From IMG/VR virus record IMGVR_UViG_3300010885_024778, positions 1 to 29,498 of that record: a stretch of 29,498 nucleotides of DNA; one strand, given 5' to 3'. Under the pieces are notes generated by a model. It searched no databases. It worked only from the letters and a program-made list of their open reading frames with translations, and had not been told where the DNA came from. Made by a program: the position numbers and the translations under genes. The stretch comes from a virus. Shown here in pieces: positions 8,219 to 15,499 of the stretch (positions are counted from its first letter, which is position 1; each line of letters begins with the position of its first letter).

Positions 8219-10888
8219 ATGGAAGAAAAGATAATAAGCATAACGTATAATACGGATAAACTTGCAAGTCAAGCGGCTGAACTCTCTAAAAAGATTGAAG
8301 AAACTAAGAACCAGCTAAAGGAATTGGACAAAAGCAGTCCTGATTTTGCTAAGGCTACTGCTCAATTAAAGGTTTATCAGTCCGAGCAATCCAACATAAA
8401 CAAGCAATTACAAGCTAACATTACGCTGAACAAGCAGGATGGTAAAAGCGTGTATGAACTCCAACAAGCTAACAAGGCTTTAACGGCTCAATACGATAAC
8501 CTGACACAGGCCGAAAGGGAAAACGAGGCAATTGGTGGTGAACTTCAAAAGAGTATTCAAGCTACTACTAATCAGCTTAAAGGATTAGAAGGTGCAACAG
8601 GTAGGAGCGGCCGCAACGTGGGTAACTATCGTGAAAGCCTAGAAGGCGTTACTGTAACGATTAACGATTTACGTGATTCTCTAAAGCGATTAGAAACGGA
8701 AGCGGAAGGGCTTGATATTGGAAGTGAGGAATTTAAGGCTAATCGCAAAGCCATAGATGATACAAGCCTTTCGTTAATGAAAGCGACTGGCAAGGTGGAT
8801 GAGTTTGGAGAAAAGATGGCCAAAAACCCAGCCAAAGAAGAACTCAACACTTTGGGTGATGTGGCCATAGGTGTTACTGCTTCTTTGGAGTTAATGAACC
8901 TTGAAGGCGATAAAAACAGTGCAACGGCTGAACTACAAGCAAAGGCAACAAAGGCATTAGCAGCCGCAGCATTATTGCGCAATATCCAAATAGGGTTTGG
9001 CTCTGTAATGGATGCCAAAGACATTGTAGTCAAGAAAGCAGCCACAGCCGCAGAGTATGCTAGAACAATTGCTGTTAATGGTGCAGCCGCAGCGCAAAGA
9101 GTGCTGAACCTTGTAATGAGTTTGAACCCGATTGGCCTAATCGTTACAGCCATAGGTTTGGCAGTGGTAGCGTTCACAGAGCTAACAGGTAAGAGCAAGA
9201 TATTTAGCATTGCCTTTAATGCCTTGACTTTGCAGTTTCAAATTGCGTGGAAGTTGCTTAAGCCTCTATTGCAATCTATGGGCATTATTGACACAGAGGC
9301 ACAGGCAGCGGCAAAGAAACGTGAAGCAGAATACTCCAAACAAGCGGAAAACCTTGATAAAGTAGGCAAGAAGTACAAAGACCAAGCAGACTTGCTTAAG
9401 GCTCTCGGTGGTGATGAAGCTAAAGTACGTGCATTGCAGCGGAAACAGCTAGAAGAACAGTTAGCAGTATTGCAGCGTGTTGCAAACTATACTGAGGATA
9501 AAACGCAAGAACAGATTGAAGCGGATAAAGAAAAGTATGCAGACCAAATTCAAGCGTTAAAGCTATTTGATGCGGAAAGTATCAAGATAAAAAATGATGC
9601 TTTGGCGGCCGAGCAAAAGAAGCGTGAAGACGAAACAGCCAAACAGGTTGCCGAAAATAAAAAGCGTGTTGAGGCTGAAAAGAAACACCAGCAGGAATTA
9701 AAAGCGGCTAGGGATGCAGCTAATTTGAAAGCCAAACAAGATAGGCTAAATGTGCAGATAGCTACTATTGACCAAGTGTTGGCATTAGAGAAGCAAGGCA
9801 CTGAAAAGTACTATCAGTTGCAAGAAGATAGATTAGCCAAAGAAAAGCAATTAGCAATTCTAGGTGCTAAAGGTGATAAAGCAGCATTACTCCTTATTGA
9901 TGTGCAATTCAATACTAAGCTATTGGAGATGCACAAAGCTAGAATTATCGCTGAGAACCAAATCAGTGAAGAAACGCAAATGGCTACTATTAACAGCATG
10001 ATTACTAATGCTCAAAAAGGTAGTGAGAAAGAATTGAACTTGCAAAAAGCTAAGATTGATTTAGAAGTAGGATTACAAACGGATAAGATTCAGCAAGAAA
10101 TATCTAACGAAGAATTAAAACAAGCTAAAATTGCAGAAATTAACGCAAAGGCTAATGCTGATAAAGAGGCATTGGATGCAACGTATGCAGAAAGCCAAAA
10201 GGCCAAAGGCAAAACCGAGATTGATAATAAAAAGCAGGTTGAAGATGCTAAACTTCAAGCTATTTCAGATGCTACTGATAAAGCGGCACAGGTTGCATCG
10301 CAGGTAAATAACCTATTAGCTACTATTGATGAAGTCAATAAGGCTAAGGAGTTAAAGGATGCAGGAAATAACGCTAAGAAAAAAGAAGAGATTGAAAAGA
10401 AATACTTTGAGAAAGCAAAGCAAAGGCAGATAACTCAGATAGCTATTGACACGATTGCAGGTAGCATCAAGGCTTACATGGGTGCATTAGCGTTTGACCC
10501 TACTACAACAACAAGTACTATTTTAGCTGCATTAGTAGCAGCACAAGGAGCGGCAAGCATTGCGTTAGTAGCCTCTCAAAAGTTTGCCTATGGTGGTATT
10601 GTGCAAGGTAGTGGGCATGGTGATACTGTTCCTGCTATGCTAACCCCAGGCGAAATGGTGATGCGCAAAGATGCAGTTGCCAAATACGGTGGAACACTAA
10701 GCGCAATTAATGAGAGTGTAGGAGGTAAAGGGATTGGTAACTTTGCGGCAGCTTCAATTACTCCGAGCGGTAATAATTCGGATATTGTAAGCGCAATAAA
10801 GCAGATTAGGCAGCCTGTTACTACCGTTCGTGATATTAGGTTCGGTTTGCAGGATAATGCCGTTACAACCAAAAGAACGACCCTATAA
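8219..10888 (+). CDS. Tape measure protein
   Basis: 889 residues. Residues 1-250 and 360-740 are long charged helices with coiled-coil character (for example KKIEETKNQLKELDKSS). A hydrophobic segment (LVMSLNPIGLIVTAIGLAVV, about 299-318) could enter the host membrane. The C-terminus has the block FAYGGIVQGSGHGDTVPAML followed by PGEMVMRKDA, which is common at the end of tape measure proteins. By the known rule of about 0.15 nm per residue, the tail would be roughly 130 nm, indicating a siphovirus. It starts 3 bp after the upstream stop and its stop shares a base with the next start. Confidence 0.92.
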   Translation: MEEKIISITYNTDKLASQAAELSKKIEETKNQLKELDKSSPDFAKATAQLKVYQSEQSNINKQLQANITLNKQDGKSVYELQQANKALTAQYDNLTQAERENEAIGGELQKSIQATTNQLKGLEGATGRSGRNVGNYRESLEGVTVTINDLRDSLKRLETEAEGLDIGSEEFKANRKAIDDTSLSLMKATGKVDEFGEKMAKNPAKEELNTLGDVAIGVTASLELMNLEGDKNSATAELQAKATKALAAAALLRNIQIGFGSVMDAKDIVVKKAATAAEYARTIAVNGAAAAQRVLNLVMSLNPIGLIVTAIGLAVVAFTELTGKSKIFSIAFNALTLQFQIAWKLLKPLLQSMGIIDTEAQAAAKKREAEYSKQAENLDKVGKKYKDQADLLKALGGDEAKVRALQRKQLEEQLAVLQRVANYTEDKTQEQIEADKEKYADQIQALKLFDAESIKIKNDALAAEQKKREDETAKQVAENKKRVEAEKKHQQELKAARDAANLKAKQDRLNVQIATIDQVLALEKQGTEKYYQLQEDRLAKEKQLAILGAKGDKAALLLIDVQFNTKLLEMHKARIIAENQISEETQMATINSMITNAQKGSEKELNLQKAKIDLEVGLQTDKIQQEISNEELKQAKIAEINAKANADKEALDATYAESQKAKGKTEIDNKKQVEDAKLQAISDATDKAAQVASQVNNLLATIDEVNKAKELKDAGNNAKKKEEIEKKYFEKAKQRQITQIAIDTIAGSIKAYMGALAFDPTTTTSTILAALVAAQGAASIALVASQKFAYGGIVQGSGHGDTVPAMLTPGEMVMRKDAVAKYGGTLSAINESVGGKGIGNFAAASITPSGNNSDIVSAIKQIRQPVTTVRDIRFGLQDNAVTTKRTTL

Positions 10889-11637
10889 TGAAGAAGTTTG
10901 TTTATTTAGTGCAGTGCAGGGATTGGCAAGAATACTTACCTGACTTAGTGAGTGATAGTGTTGATTGCGTGGCTCTGTTTTGGGATAAAAATAAAACCTA
11001 CAAGCATGAGAAAGTAAAGTGTTTGCACTTAGGCAATTCTAGTTGGAACGAGGGTAGGAACGCACTTTACCAATACGCTAAAGATAAGGATTACACTTAC
11101 TTTATCTTTATGGATGATGATTTAGTAGTGAAGCAAATTGACGGCTTAAATCCTTATCGGTACTTTGAACTAATGCTTAACCTAGTCAATCCAGCGTGTG
11201 CGGTTGGTAATTACGATAGCCACTTATGGGATGCCAATGATTACAACCCAAATGCAAGTGTTCAAACAATAATGGCAGCCGATGCAATACTTTACGCAAT
11301 GCACAAAGATGCAGCTAGTTTGCTGTTACCCTACCCTCAGCAATGGGATAAGATTAATTGGTGGAGAAGTCAAAACGCTATCAATCAATTAGCAATGAGT
11401 TACTATAAAGGGGATGTAGTTCAATTTAATCGGCTAAAGGTTACTAACAAGTACCACAATGATTACCCTACTAATGGCAAAAATAACTTTGCAGAAATTG
11501 AGGCGTTAATTTATCCACAGTTGCCCGAGCACTGCAAAGATAATTGGCGACCGTTTGAAGAAACAGTGTACAAATCACACGGTGAAGTAATATGTAACGG
11601 GGATTACAAGCGAGAAAAAACGATATTTTTAGATTAA
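10888..11637 (+). CDS. Glycosyltransferase-like protein (GT-A type, probable)
   Basis: 249 residues. SSWNEGRNALYQYAK (about 50-64) is followed by DYTYFIFMDDDLVV (about 69-82). A helix with Asn-x-Gly-Arg-Asn before a hydrophobic strand ending in DDD is typical of GT-A glycosyltransferases, where the acidic cluster binds the metal and nucleotide sugar. Later aromatic-rich segments (DKINWWRSQNAIN) could be the acceptor side. It directly follows the tape measure gene and is followed by a strong terminator, so it closes the tail operon. It could decorate tail proteins or alter the host envelope. The substrate is not evident. Confidence 0.6.
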   Translation: MKKFVYLVQCRDWQEYLPDLVSDSVDCVALFWDKNKTYKHEKVKCLHLGNSSWNEGRNALYQYAKDKDYTYFIFMDDDLVVKQIDGLNPYRYFELMLNLVNPACAVGNYDSHLWDANDYNPNASVQTIMAADAILYAMHKDAASLLLPYPQQWDKINWWRSQNAINQLAMSYYKGDVVQFNRLKVTNKYHNDYPTNGKNNFAEIEALIYPQLPEHCKDNWRPFEETVYKSHGEVICNGDYKREKTIFLD

Positions 11638-11670
11638 AAAAAGAGAGGCCATAAAACAGCCTCTTTTTTT
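11638..11670. terminator. Strong bidirectional terminator
   Basis: AAAAAGAGAGGC (11638-11649) pairs with GCCTCTTTTTTT (11659-11670) with one G-U pair and a 9-base loop. There are A/T tracts on both sides, so it can end transcription of the tail operon on the plus strand and of the converging ribbon-helix-helix gene on the minus strand. Confidence 0.88.
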
Positions 11671-11704
11671 GTACCTAAAACGAAATCTAACATTACTATG
11701 AACA

Positions 11705-11848
11705 CTATTTTTTAAGGCTTTCACGGATGAAAGCGCATAACGTCTGACCTTTGTCTTGGGCTTTCTTTGCAGCCTCTTTTTTTTCTTCAGGCGTAACACG
11801 AACCTGAATTGCTAAATGCCTTGTTTGGCTCTTAGGTATATTTTTCAT
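11705..11848 (-). CDS. Ribbon-helix-helix DNA-binding protein (47 aa)
   Basis: The minus-strand frame from ATG at 11848 to TAG at 11705 encodes 47 residues. The sequence RHLAIQVRVTPEEKKEAAKK, then AQDKGQTLCAFIRESLKK, matches ribbon-helix-helix (Arc/CopG/relaxosome-type) proteins. A basic beta strand (AIQVRV) is followed by TPEEK helix 1, a Gly-x-x-x turn and helix 2 with Phe-Ile-Arg-Glu-Ser-Leu. Such proteins are dimeric repressors binding short palindromes through the strand. A TATCTTTG box lies 20 bp upstream, and a GCAAA-N5-TTTGC palindrome covers its expected transcript start, which suits autoregulation. It is the only gene I accept on this strand and lies between the tail and head operons. 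Confidence 0.8.
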   Translation of the reverse strand: MKNIPKSQTRHLAIQVRVTPEEKKEAAKKAQDKGQTLCAFIRESLKK

Positions 11849-11853
11849 GTATT

Positions 11854-11868
11854 GCAAAATCTATTTGC
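11854..11868. promoter_or_regulatory. Candidate operator, GCAAA-N5-TTTGC
   Basis: A perfect 5-bp inverted repeat (11854-11858 and 11864-11868) lies between the minus-strand -7 box and the start codon of the ribbon-helix-helix gene, across the expected transcript start. It is a plausible binding site for that protein. Confidence 0.4.
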
Positions 11869-11876
11869 CAAAGATA
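11869..11876 (-). promoter_or_regulatory. Promoter -7 element for the ribbon-helix-helix gene
   Basis: TATCTTTG on the minus strand is identical to the -7 boxes at 19106, 21705, 24877 and 27210. No TTTG is found at the -33 position, so the promoter may be weaker or need an activator. On the plus strand, TAATCTTG at 11883-11890 is a one-mismatch -7 box that might serve the head operon at 11895, also without a good -33. Confidence 0.55.
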
Positions 11877-11894
11877 AGTAATTAATCTTGTATT

Positions 11895-13019
11895 ATGGAG
11901 GTTAGAATAATTCGTATTCTTTCAAGGATTGGGCAAGATGCAGGCTGTTACTCAGCTGCACAATTAGCCGCAGAGATGCAAGGCTTGCAACCTAACGATA
12001 AGCTGATAGTAATAATCGCCTCTGATGGTGGTGAAGTCTATGAAGGTGAAAAGATGTTTAATCTTTTGCGTGGTGCTGTTTGCCCTGTAGAGATGCGAGC
12101 AATCGGCTTAGTAGCAAGTATCGCAACACTAATCTATCTATCTAGTCCTAACCGTACTGCTTTAAGCAATGCAAGGTTTATGATTCATAGCCCTTATGTG
12201 CAAGCAGGTGGGATAAACTTCAAACAAGCCAAGCAAATAACGGCAGAAATGGAAGCTGAGCATAATCGCTTAGTTGGCTATTACGCACTTGCAGGCATTG
12301 ACACGAAAAACGAGCAATTTAATTCTTTGATGGATAACGCTACATTCTTTACAGCGATTGAAGCAAAGAAGATTGGATTCGTAAAGAATATCATTTACAA
12401 ACAAAACAAAGTATTAGCAATGAGCATATTAAACGATGCCAAAGCGTTATTGGGTACTCTATCCAATTTCGTAAAAGGTGCAAAAGCTGAAATGATTTCA
12501 GCAACAACAAGCGATGGAACTGCATTGCTTATGAGTTCGGAAAGTGGCTTGCCTGAAATTGGCAGTGCTGTAACTTATGACGATGGTACTCCATGCGAGG
12601 CAGGTGCCTACATGCTTGCAGATGGTAGCATGATTGAGGTTGATGATAAGGGCATATTGCTTACTTACACACCTGATGAAGTAGAACTTACTCCAGATGC
12701 TAACATGGATGGCTCTGATGAAGTGAGTGCGTTAAAAGCTGAACTAGCTGCACTAAAAGCAGAGAAAGAAGTAAGCGTAAAAGAGATGGAAGAAACCAAA
12801 GCGGTACTTGCTGAACTTTCTAAGAAAGTAAGCACACTTGCCAAAGTTGCACCAGTTGCAGCTTTCAAAACTCCTAGTGCTGCTGTACACGCTGAGGCTC
12901 AAAAAGCTAAAGCAAATGCACCTGTGAACTTAGAGGCAGAGGCTTGGAACAGAATTGTTGCAGCTAAAAAACAGCATGGTTACATAAGTGAGCAAAACTT
13001 ACCTGTGAACATTCGCTAA
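11895..13019 (+). CDS. ClpP-like prohead protease fused to scaffold
   Basis: 374 residues. Residues 1-175 are a ClpP/S14-type serine protease: SDGGEVYEG (43-51) supplies the oxyanion-hole glycines, S75 in IGLVASIATL is the nucleophile, and H98 in RFMIHSPY is the general base. The acid is probably in the segment around MDNATFFTAIEAKKIGF. Residues 176-374 form a scaffold region with a coiled coil (ALKAELAALKAEKEVSVKEM) and a helical end (LEAEAWNRIVAAKK). Such fusions cleave scaffold and capsid during head maturation. It is the first gene of the head operon, directly before the capsid gene. Confidence 0.88.
   Translation: MEVRIIRILSRIGQDAGCYSAAQLAAEMQGLQPNDKLIVIIASDGGEVYEGEKMFNLLRGAVCPVEMRAIGLVASIATLIYLSSPNRTALSNARFMIHSPYVQAGGINFKQAKQITAEMEAEHNRLVGYYALAGIDTKNEQFNSLMDNATFFTAIEAKKIGFVKNIIYKQNKVLAMSILNDAKALLGTLSNFVKGAKAEMISATTSDGTALLMSSESGLPEIGSAVTYDDGTPCEAGAYMLADGSMIEVDDKGILLTYTPDEVELTPDANMDGSDEVSALKAELAALKAEKEVSVKEMEETKAVLAELSKKVSTLAKVAPVAAFKTPSAAVHAEAQKAKANAPVNLEAEAWNRIVAAKKQHGYISEQNLPVNIR
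12420..13019 (+). CDS. Possible nested scaffold protein (internal start)
   Basis: An in-frame ATG at 12420 (residue 176 of the fusion) lies just after the protease domain and behind an A-rich stretch (AAACAAAACAAAGTATTAGCA) of the kind that precedes Bacteroidota start codons. Initiation here would give a free 199-residue scaffold protein starting MSILNDAKALLGTLSNF, as lambda does with C/Nu3. The start is inferred from domain boundary and leader only. Confidence 0.45.
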   Translation: MSILNDAKALLGTLSNFVKGAKAEMISATTSDGTALLMSSESGLPEIGSAVTYDDGTPCEAGAYMLADGSMIEVDDKGILLTYTPDEVELTPDANMDGSDEVSALKAELAALKAEKEVSVKEMEETKAVLAELSKKVSTLAKVAPVAAFKTPSAAVHAEAQKAKANAPVNLEAEAWNRIVAAKKQHGYISEQNLPVNIR

Positions 13020-13059
13020 TCACTAAGAAAAATCTACTTAACTCTAAAAAAATAAAACA

Positions 13060-14157
13060 ATGTCACAAGCATTCGGCAGTTTAGCCACCTTGCAGACCAC
13101 GGGGATGACCCCCGACCTGTTAGCACAGTTATCATTCCTTTCACAGCCATTCGCACAACCTGCCTTTGCAAGCATGGGTATGCGTGTGATTAATGGAGTA
13201 CATGACCGTGCGCCAATTCAAGCTACTAACAGGATGAAATATCTTTTTTCTAAGGATATTACTCGTGATGGTACGTTTGGGGCTTTACCTCAAAACTACT
13301 ACCAAAAGTTTGTTGAAGTATCTAAATTGATATTCTTCAAAGGTCAAAACCCTATTGACTTTTACAATACGTTAAACGCTATCGTAGTTCCTCCTGCAGG
13401 TCAATTACGTGGTGATTTAACAGGTGATGCAACTCGTATTTTGTTTCAACAAACAATTACAGATGCACTTACTGATGATATTATCCGTATTGCTTTCTTA
13501 GGTGATACAGCTAGTGGCAATGCTAACTACACGCAATTAAACGGATTTATTCGTTTGATTCGTCAAGCAATTTATGACTACACGCAAAACAGCGCTTTAG
13601 ACCCTACTAAAATCAGCACTTACGATACAAGTGCAATTTCAAGTACTGCTGCTGCTGCTACTGCTGCTTTAGAAACAGCGTTCTTTCAAGCTAGTCCTGC
13701 ATTGAAATCAGTGCCTGTAAACCAAAAGAAATTCTTGGTTTCTCAGTCAGTTTACGACTTGTATGTACAAGGGCTTGGAACAGTCTACAATACAATGGGC
13801 TGGCAGTTCATTCAGAACGCAACTAACGGACAAACGTTAAGCAATGCAGTGTATTACAAAGGTATTGAAGTAGTGCCTATTAGTGCATACGATAGGTATG
13901 TAGCGGCTGACTTCACAAATTCAGGTGCAAGTACATTACCTGCAAACATGATTATCTTCACAATGCTAGATAATTTAGTAGTAGGTACTGACCGTACAAG
14001 TGGTGCAAGTGACTTAGGAGCGGCAATCCCATTCCAAGTCTATTATGATATGCACGATTTGCAAACTAAATTCCTTAGTGAGTGTGCTATCGGAGTAAAT
14101 TTCGGTAATGGTGAGTTGATTTCAACAGTAGGTTTTACAGCTAAAAACTACGCTTAA
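13060..14157 (+). CDS. Major capsid protein
   Basis: 365 residues directly downstream of the protease-scaffold gene, the standard position. The protein is soluble and of HK97-fold size, with an N-terminal helical arm (SLATLQTTGMTPDLLAQLSF), a central helix-rich region (FLGDTASGNANYTQLNGFIR) and a C-terminal beta region ending SECAIGVNFGNGELIST. A 40-base leader that is almost all A and T, with AAAATAAAACA before the ATG, fits very strong translation in Bacteroidota. The identification rests on order, length and composition, since capsid sequences diverge strongly. Confidence 0.82.
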   Translation: MSQAFGSLATLQTTGMTPDLLAQLSFLSQPFAQPAFASMGMRVINGVHDRAPIQATNRMKYLFSKDITRDGTFGALPQNYYQKFVEVSKLIFFKGQNPIDFYNTLNAIVVPPAGQLRGDLTGDATRILFQQTITDALTDDIIRIAFLGDTASGNANYTQLNGFIRLIRQAIYDYTQNSALDPTKISTYDTSAISSTAAAATAALETAFFQASPALKSVPVNQKKFLVSQSVYDLYVQGLGTVYNTMGWQFIQNATNGQTLSNAVYYKGIEVVPISAYDRYVAADFTNSGASTLPANMIIFTMLDNLVVGTDRTSGASDLGAAIPFQVYYDMHDLQTKFLSECAIGVNFGNGELISTVGFTAKNYA

Positions 14158-14161
14158 GAAC

Positions 14162-14731
14162 ATGGCACTTTGTGATTTAATTACCACCGACCTAATATCC
14201 CCTTGCATCGCTTTACAAGCGGCAGGGGGTGTGCAAGATTTCTGCTATGTGCTTGAAAATGTTGAGGACTTAGTTCCAACATACACAGCTAACGTACTTA
14301 CAGGCTTTACACTTGCTGGCTCGCCTGGCACTGTGTTATTAACTAAGCTAACAGGTAAGAGATTGCAAAATAGCGGTAATGGCACTTTAGTAGTGAGTGA
14401 TGATAGACGTAAGTTCTTCCCTCACGAAGTAAAGTTTGGCGTTTACGCTAATGCAGGTGCTGACTTGTTAGTACTTGAAAAACTTGCAAAAGTTCAAAAG
14501 TGTGTTATATTCTTGCCATTAAACGATAAGACTATTCGTGTGTATGGTTTAGATTACGGTATGCAAGCAACTGCTTTAGAAACTCCAACAGGTGTTAAGA
14601 TAGAAGATAATATCGCTAAGATGATTACCTTCACTGATGTTCAAGATTCGCTGCCTAAGCAATTCTTAATTTCTGGCGGTTATGCTACAAGCATTGCAGA
14701 GTTAGAGGCAAACACTTGGAGTAACTTCTAA
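14162..14731 (+). CDS. Virion structural protein (unknown type)
   Basis: 189 residues, starting 4 bp after the capsid stop and ended by a terminator, so it is co-expressed with the capsid gene and probably abundant. It is beta-rich (YTANVLTGFTLAGSPGTVLL, then KFGVYANAGADLLVLEKLAK) without membrane segments. Candidates are the major tail tube protein, which I do not otherwise find, or a head decoration protein. The ending DVQDSLPKQFLISGGYATS gives no decisive motif. Confidence 0.7.
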   Translation: MALCDLITTDLISPCIALQAAGGVQDFCYVLENVEDLVPTYTANVLTGFTLAGSPGTVLLTKLTGKRLQNSGNGTLVVSDDRRKFFPHEVKFGVYANAGADLLVLEKLAKVQKCVIFLPLNDKTIRVYGLDYGMQATALETPTGVKIEDNIAKMITFTDVQDSLPKQFLISGGYATSIAELEANTWSNF

Positions 14732-14750
14732 TAACTAACTAACCATAAAT

Positions 14751-14777
14751 AAGGGGATTAATTTCCCCTTTTTTTTT
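14751..14777 (+). terminator. Intrinsic terminator after the capsid gene pair
   Basis: AAGGGGA (14751-14757) pairs with TCCCCTT (14764-14770) around a 6-base loop and is followed by a run of T to 14777. The next start codon is at 14784, only 6 bp away. It probably reduces expression of downstream portal and connector genes relative to capsid. Confidence 0.85.
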
Positions 14778-14783
14778 AATCTT

Positions 14784-15065
14784 ATGATACTATCAATAAC
14801 AAACGGCAGTACTAATGCCCAAATAATTAGTTACGATGAAGTGGTGATGGGTTCAGACCGTACTCAGGTGCTAGTAAATAGCGTAGGTGGTGCGTATGTA
14901 ACAATGCAATTTGATTCTACTGCTAATGCTATGAATGCAATGCAACTTATCATAGATGATGCTATTGGTGGCAAGAACGGCAGTGCATTTGTTGTTGGTG
15001 ATAATGGCTTTACGTCTTACCGTTATACTTCAAGGATATGGAACAACGTGAACAGGGGTATTTAA
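14784..15065 (+). CDS. Small virion-region protein (93 aa)
   Basis: 93 residues with no recognised family. It is mainly beta with a central helix (STANAMNAMQLIIDDAIGGK) and an aromatic end (FTSYRYTSRIWNNV). It starts immediately after the terminator, and its last 28 bp overlap the next gene in another frame. It lies between capsid and portal genes, so a head-related role is likely but unproven. Confidence 0.65.
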   Translation: MILSITNGSTNAQIISYDEVVMGSDRTQVLVNSVGGAYVTMQFDSTANAMNAMQLIIDDAIGGKNGSAFVVGDNGFTSYRYTSRIWNNVNRGI

Positions 15066-15499
15066 TTGAGGTTAAAGCCTATTTAGATACTAATCCAAAG
15101 GCGACTACTTGGAAGAAAGCTGCTGAATTTTACAAACAGCTTACAGGCATTACCGATAATTGCCAAAAGTGTAACTTCTACACATACATTAACGCTTTAA
15201 CAGCATTATTTAACACACCAAACAGCATGGAAGTAAAATCTAAATTAGTTAATTACACGCTTAGGCCGCACTTAAAAGATGAAGGACACTTGGTGTACTT
15301 TGGAGGCGAGAAAGTGGCAATAGCAGACCTTACAGATGCCTTTGCGGCTATGTGTTGCAAAGCAGGATTGCCGTGGTTTGATAAAGTTTCTAACTTACAA
15401 TCAGCGATTGAAGATGCTGAGGTGATACAAGAACCAACAACGGAAGCTGTAAAGGTTGAAATAGAAGAAAATACTGAAGGTTTAGTTGAATTGAACTAA
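15038..15499 (+). CDS. Unknown head-region protein (153 aa)
   Basis: 153 residues, helical, with the segment CQKCNFYTYINALTALFN and a strongly acidic C-terminus (VKVEIEENTEGLVELN). The 28-bp overlap with the upstream gene and the shared base with the portal start suggest coupled translation. The Cys-x-x-Cys pair (CQKC), together with AMCCKAG, could hold a metal or disulfide, but no complete zinc motif is visible. No family is recognised. Confidence 0.65.
   Translation: MEQREQGYLIEVKAYLDTNPKATTWKKAAEFYKQLTGITDNCQKCNFYTYINALTALFNTPNSMEVKSKLVNYTLRPHLKDEGHLVYFGGEKVAIADLTDAFAAMCCKAGLPWFDKVSNLQSAIEDAEVIQEPTTEAVKVEIEENTEGLVELN

Noticed and set aside
8626-9210. Long minus-strand frame (194 codons) opposite the tape measure gene
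   Set aside because: It is the mirror of a long Ala/Lys-rich coding region, has low-complexity Ser/Ala/Leu composition, no leader or promoter, and no recognised motif.
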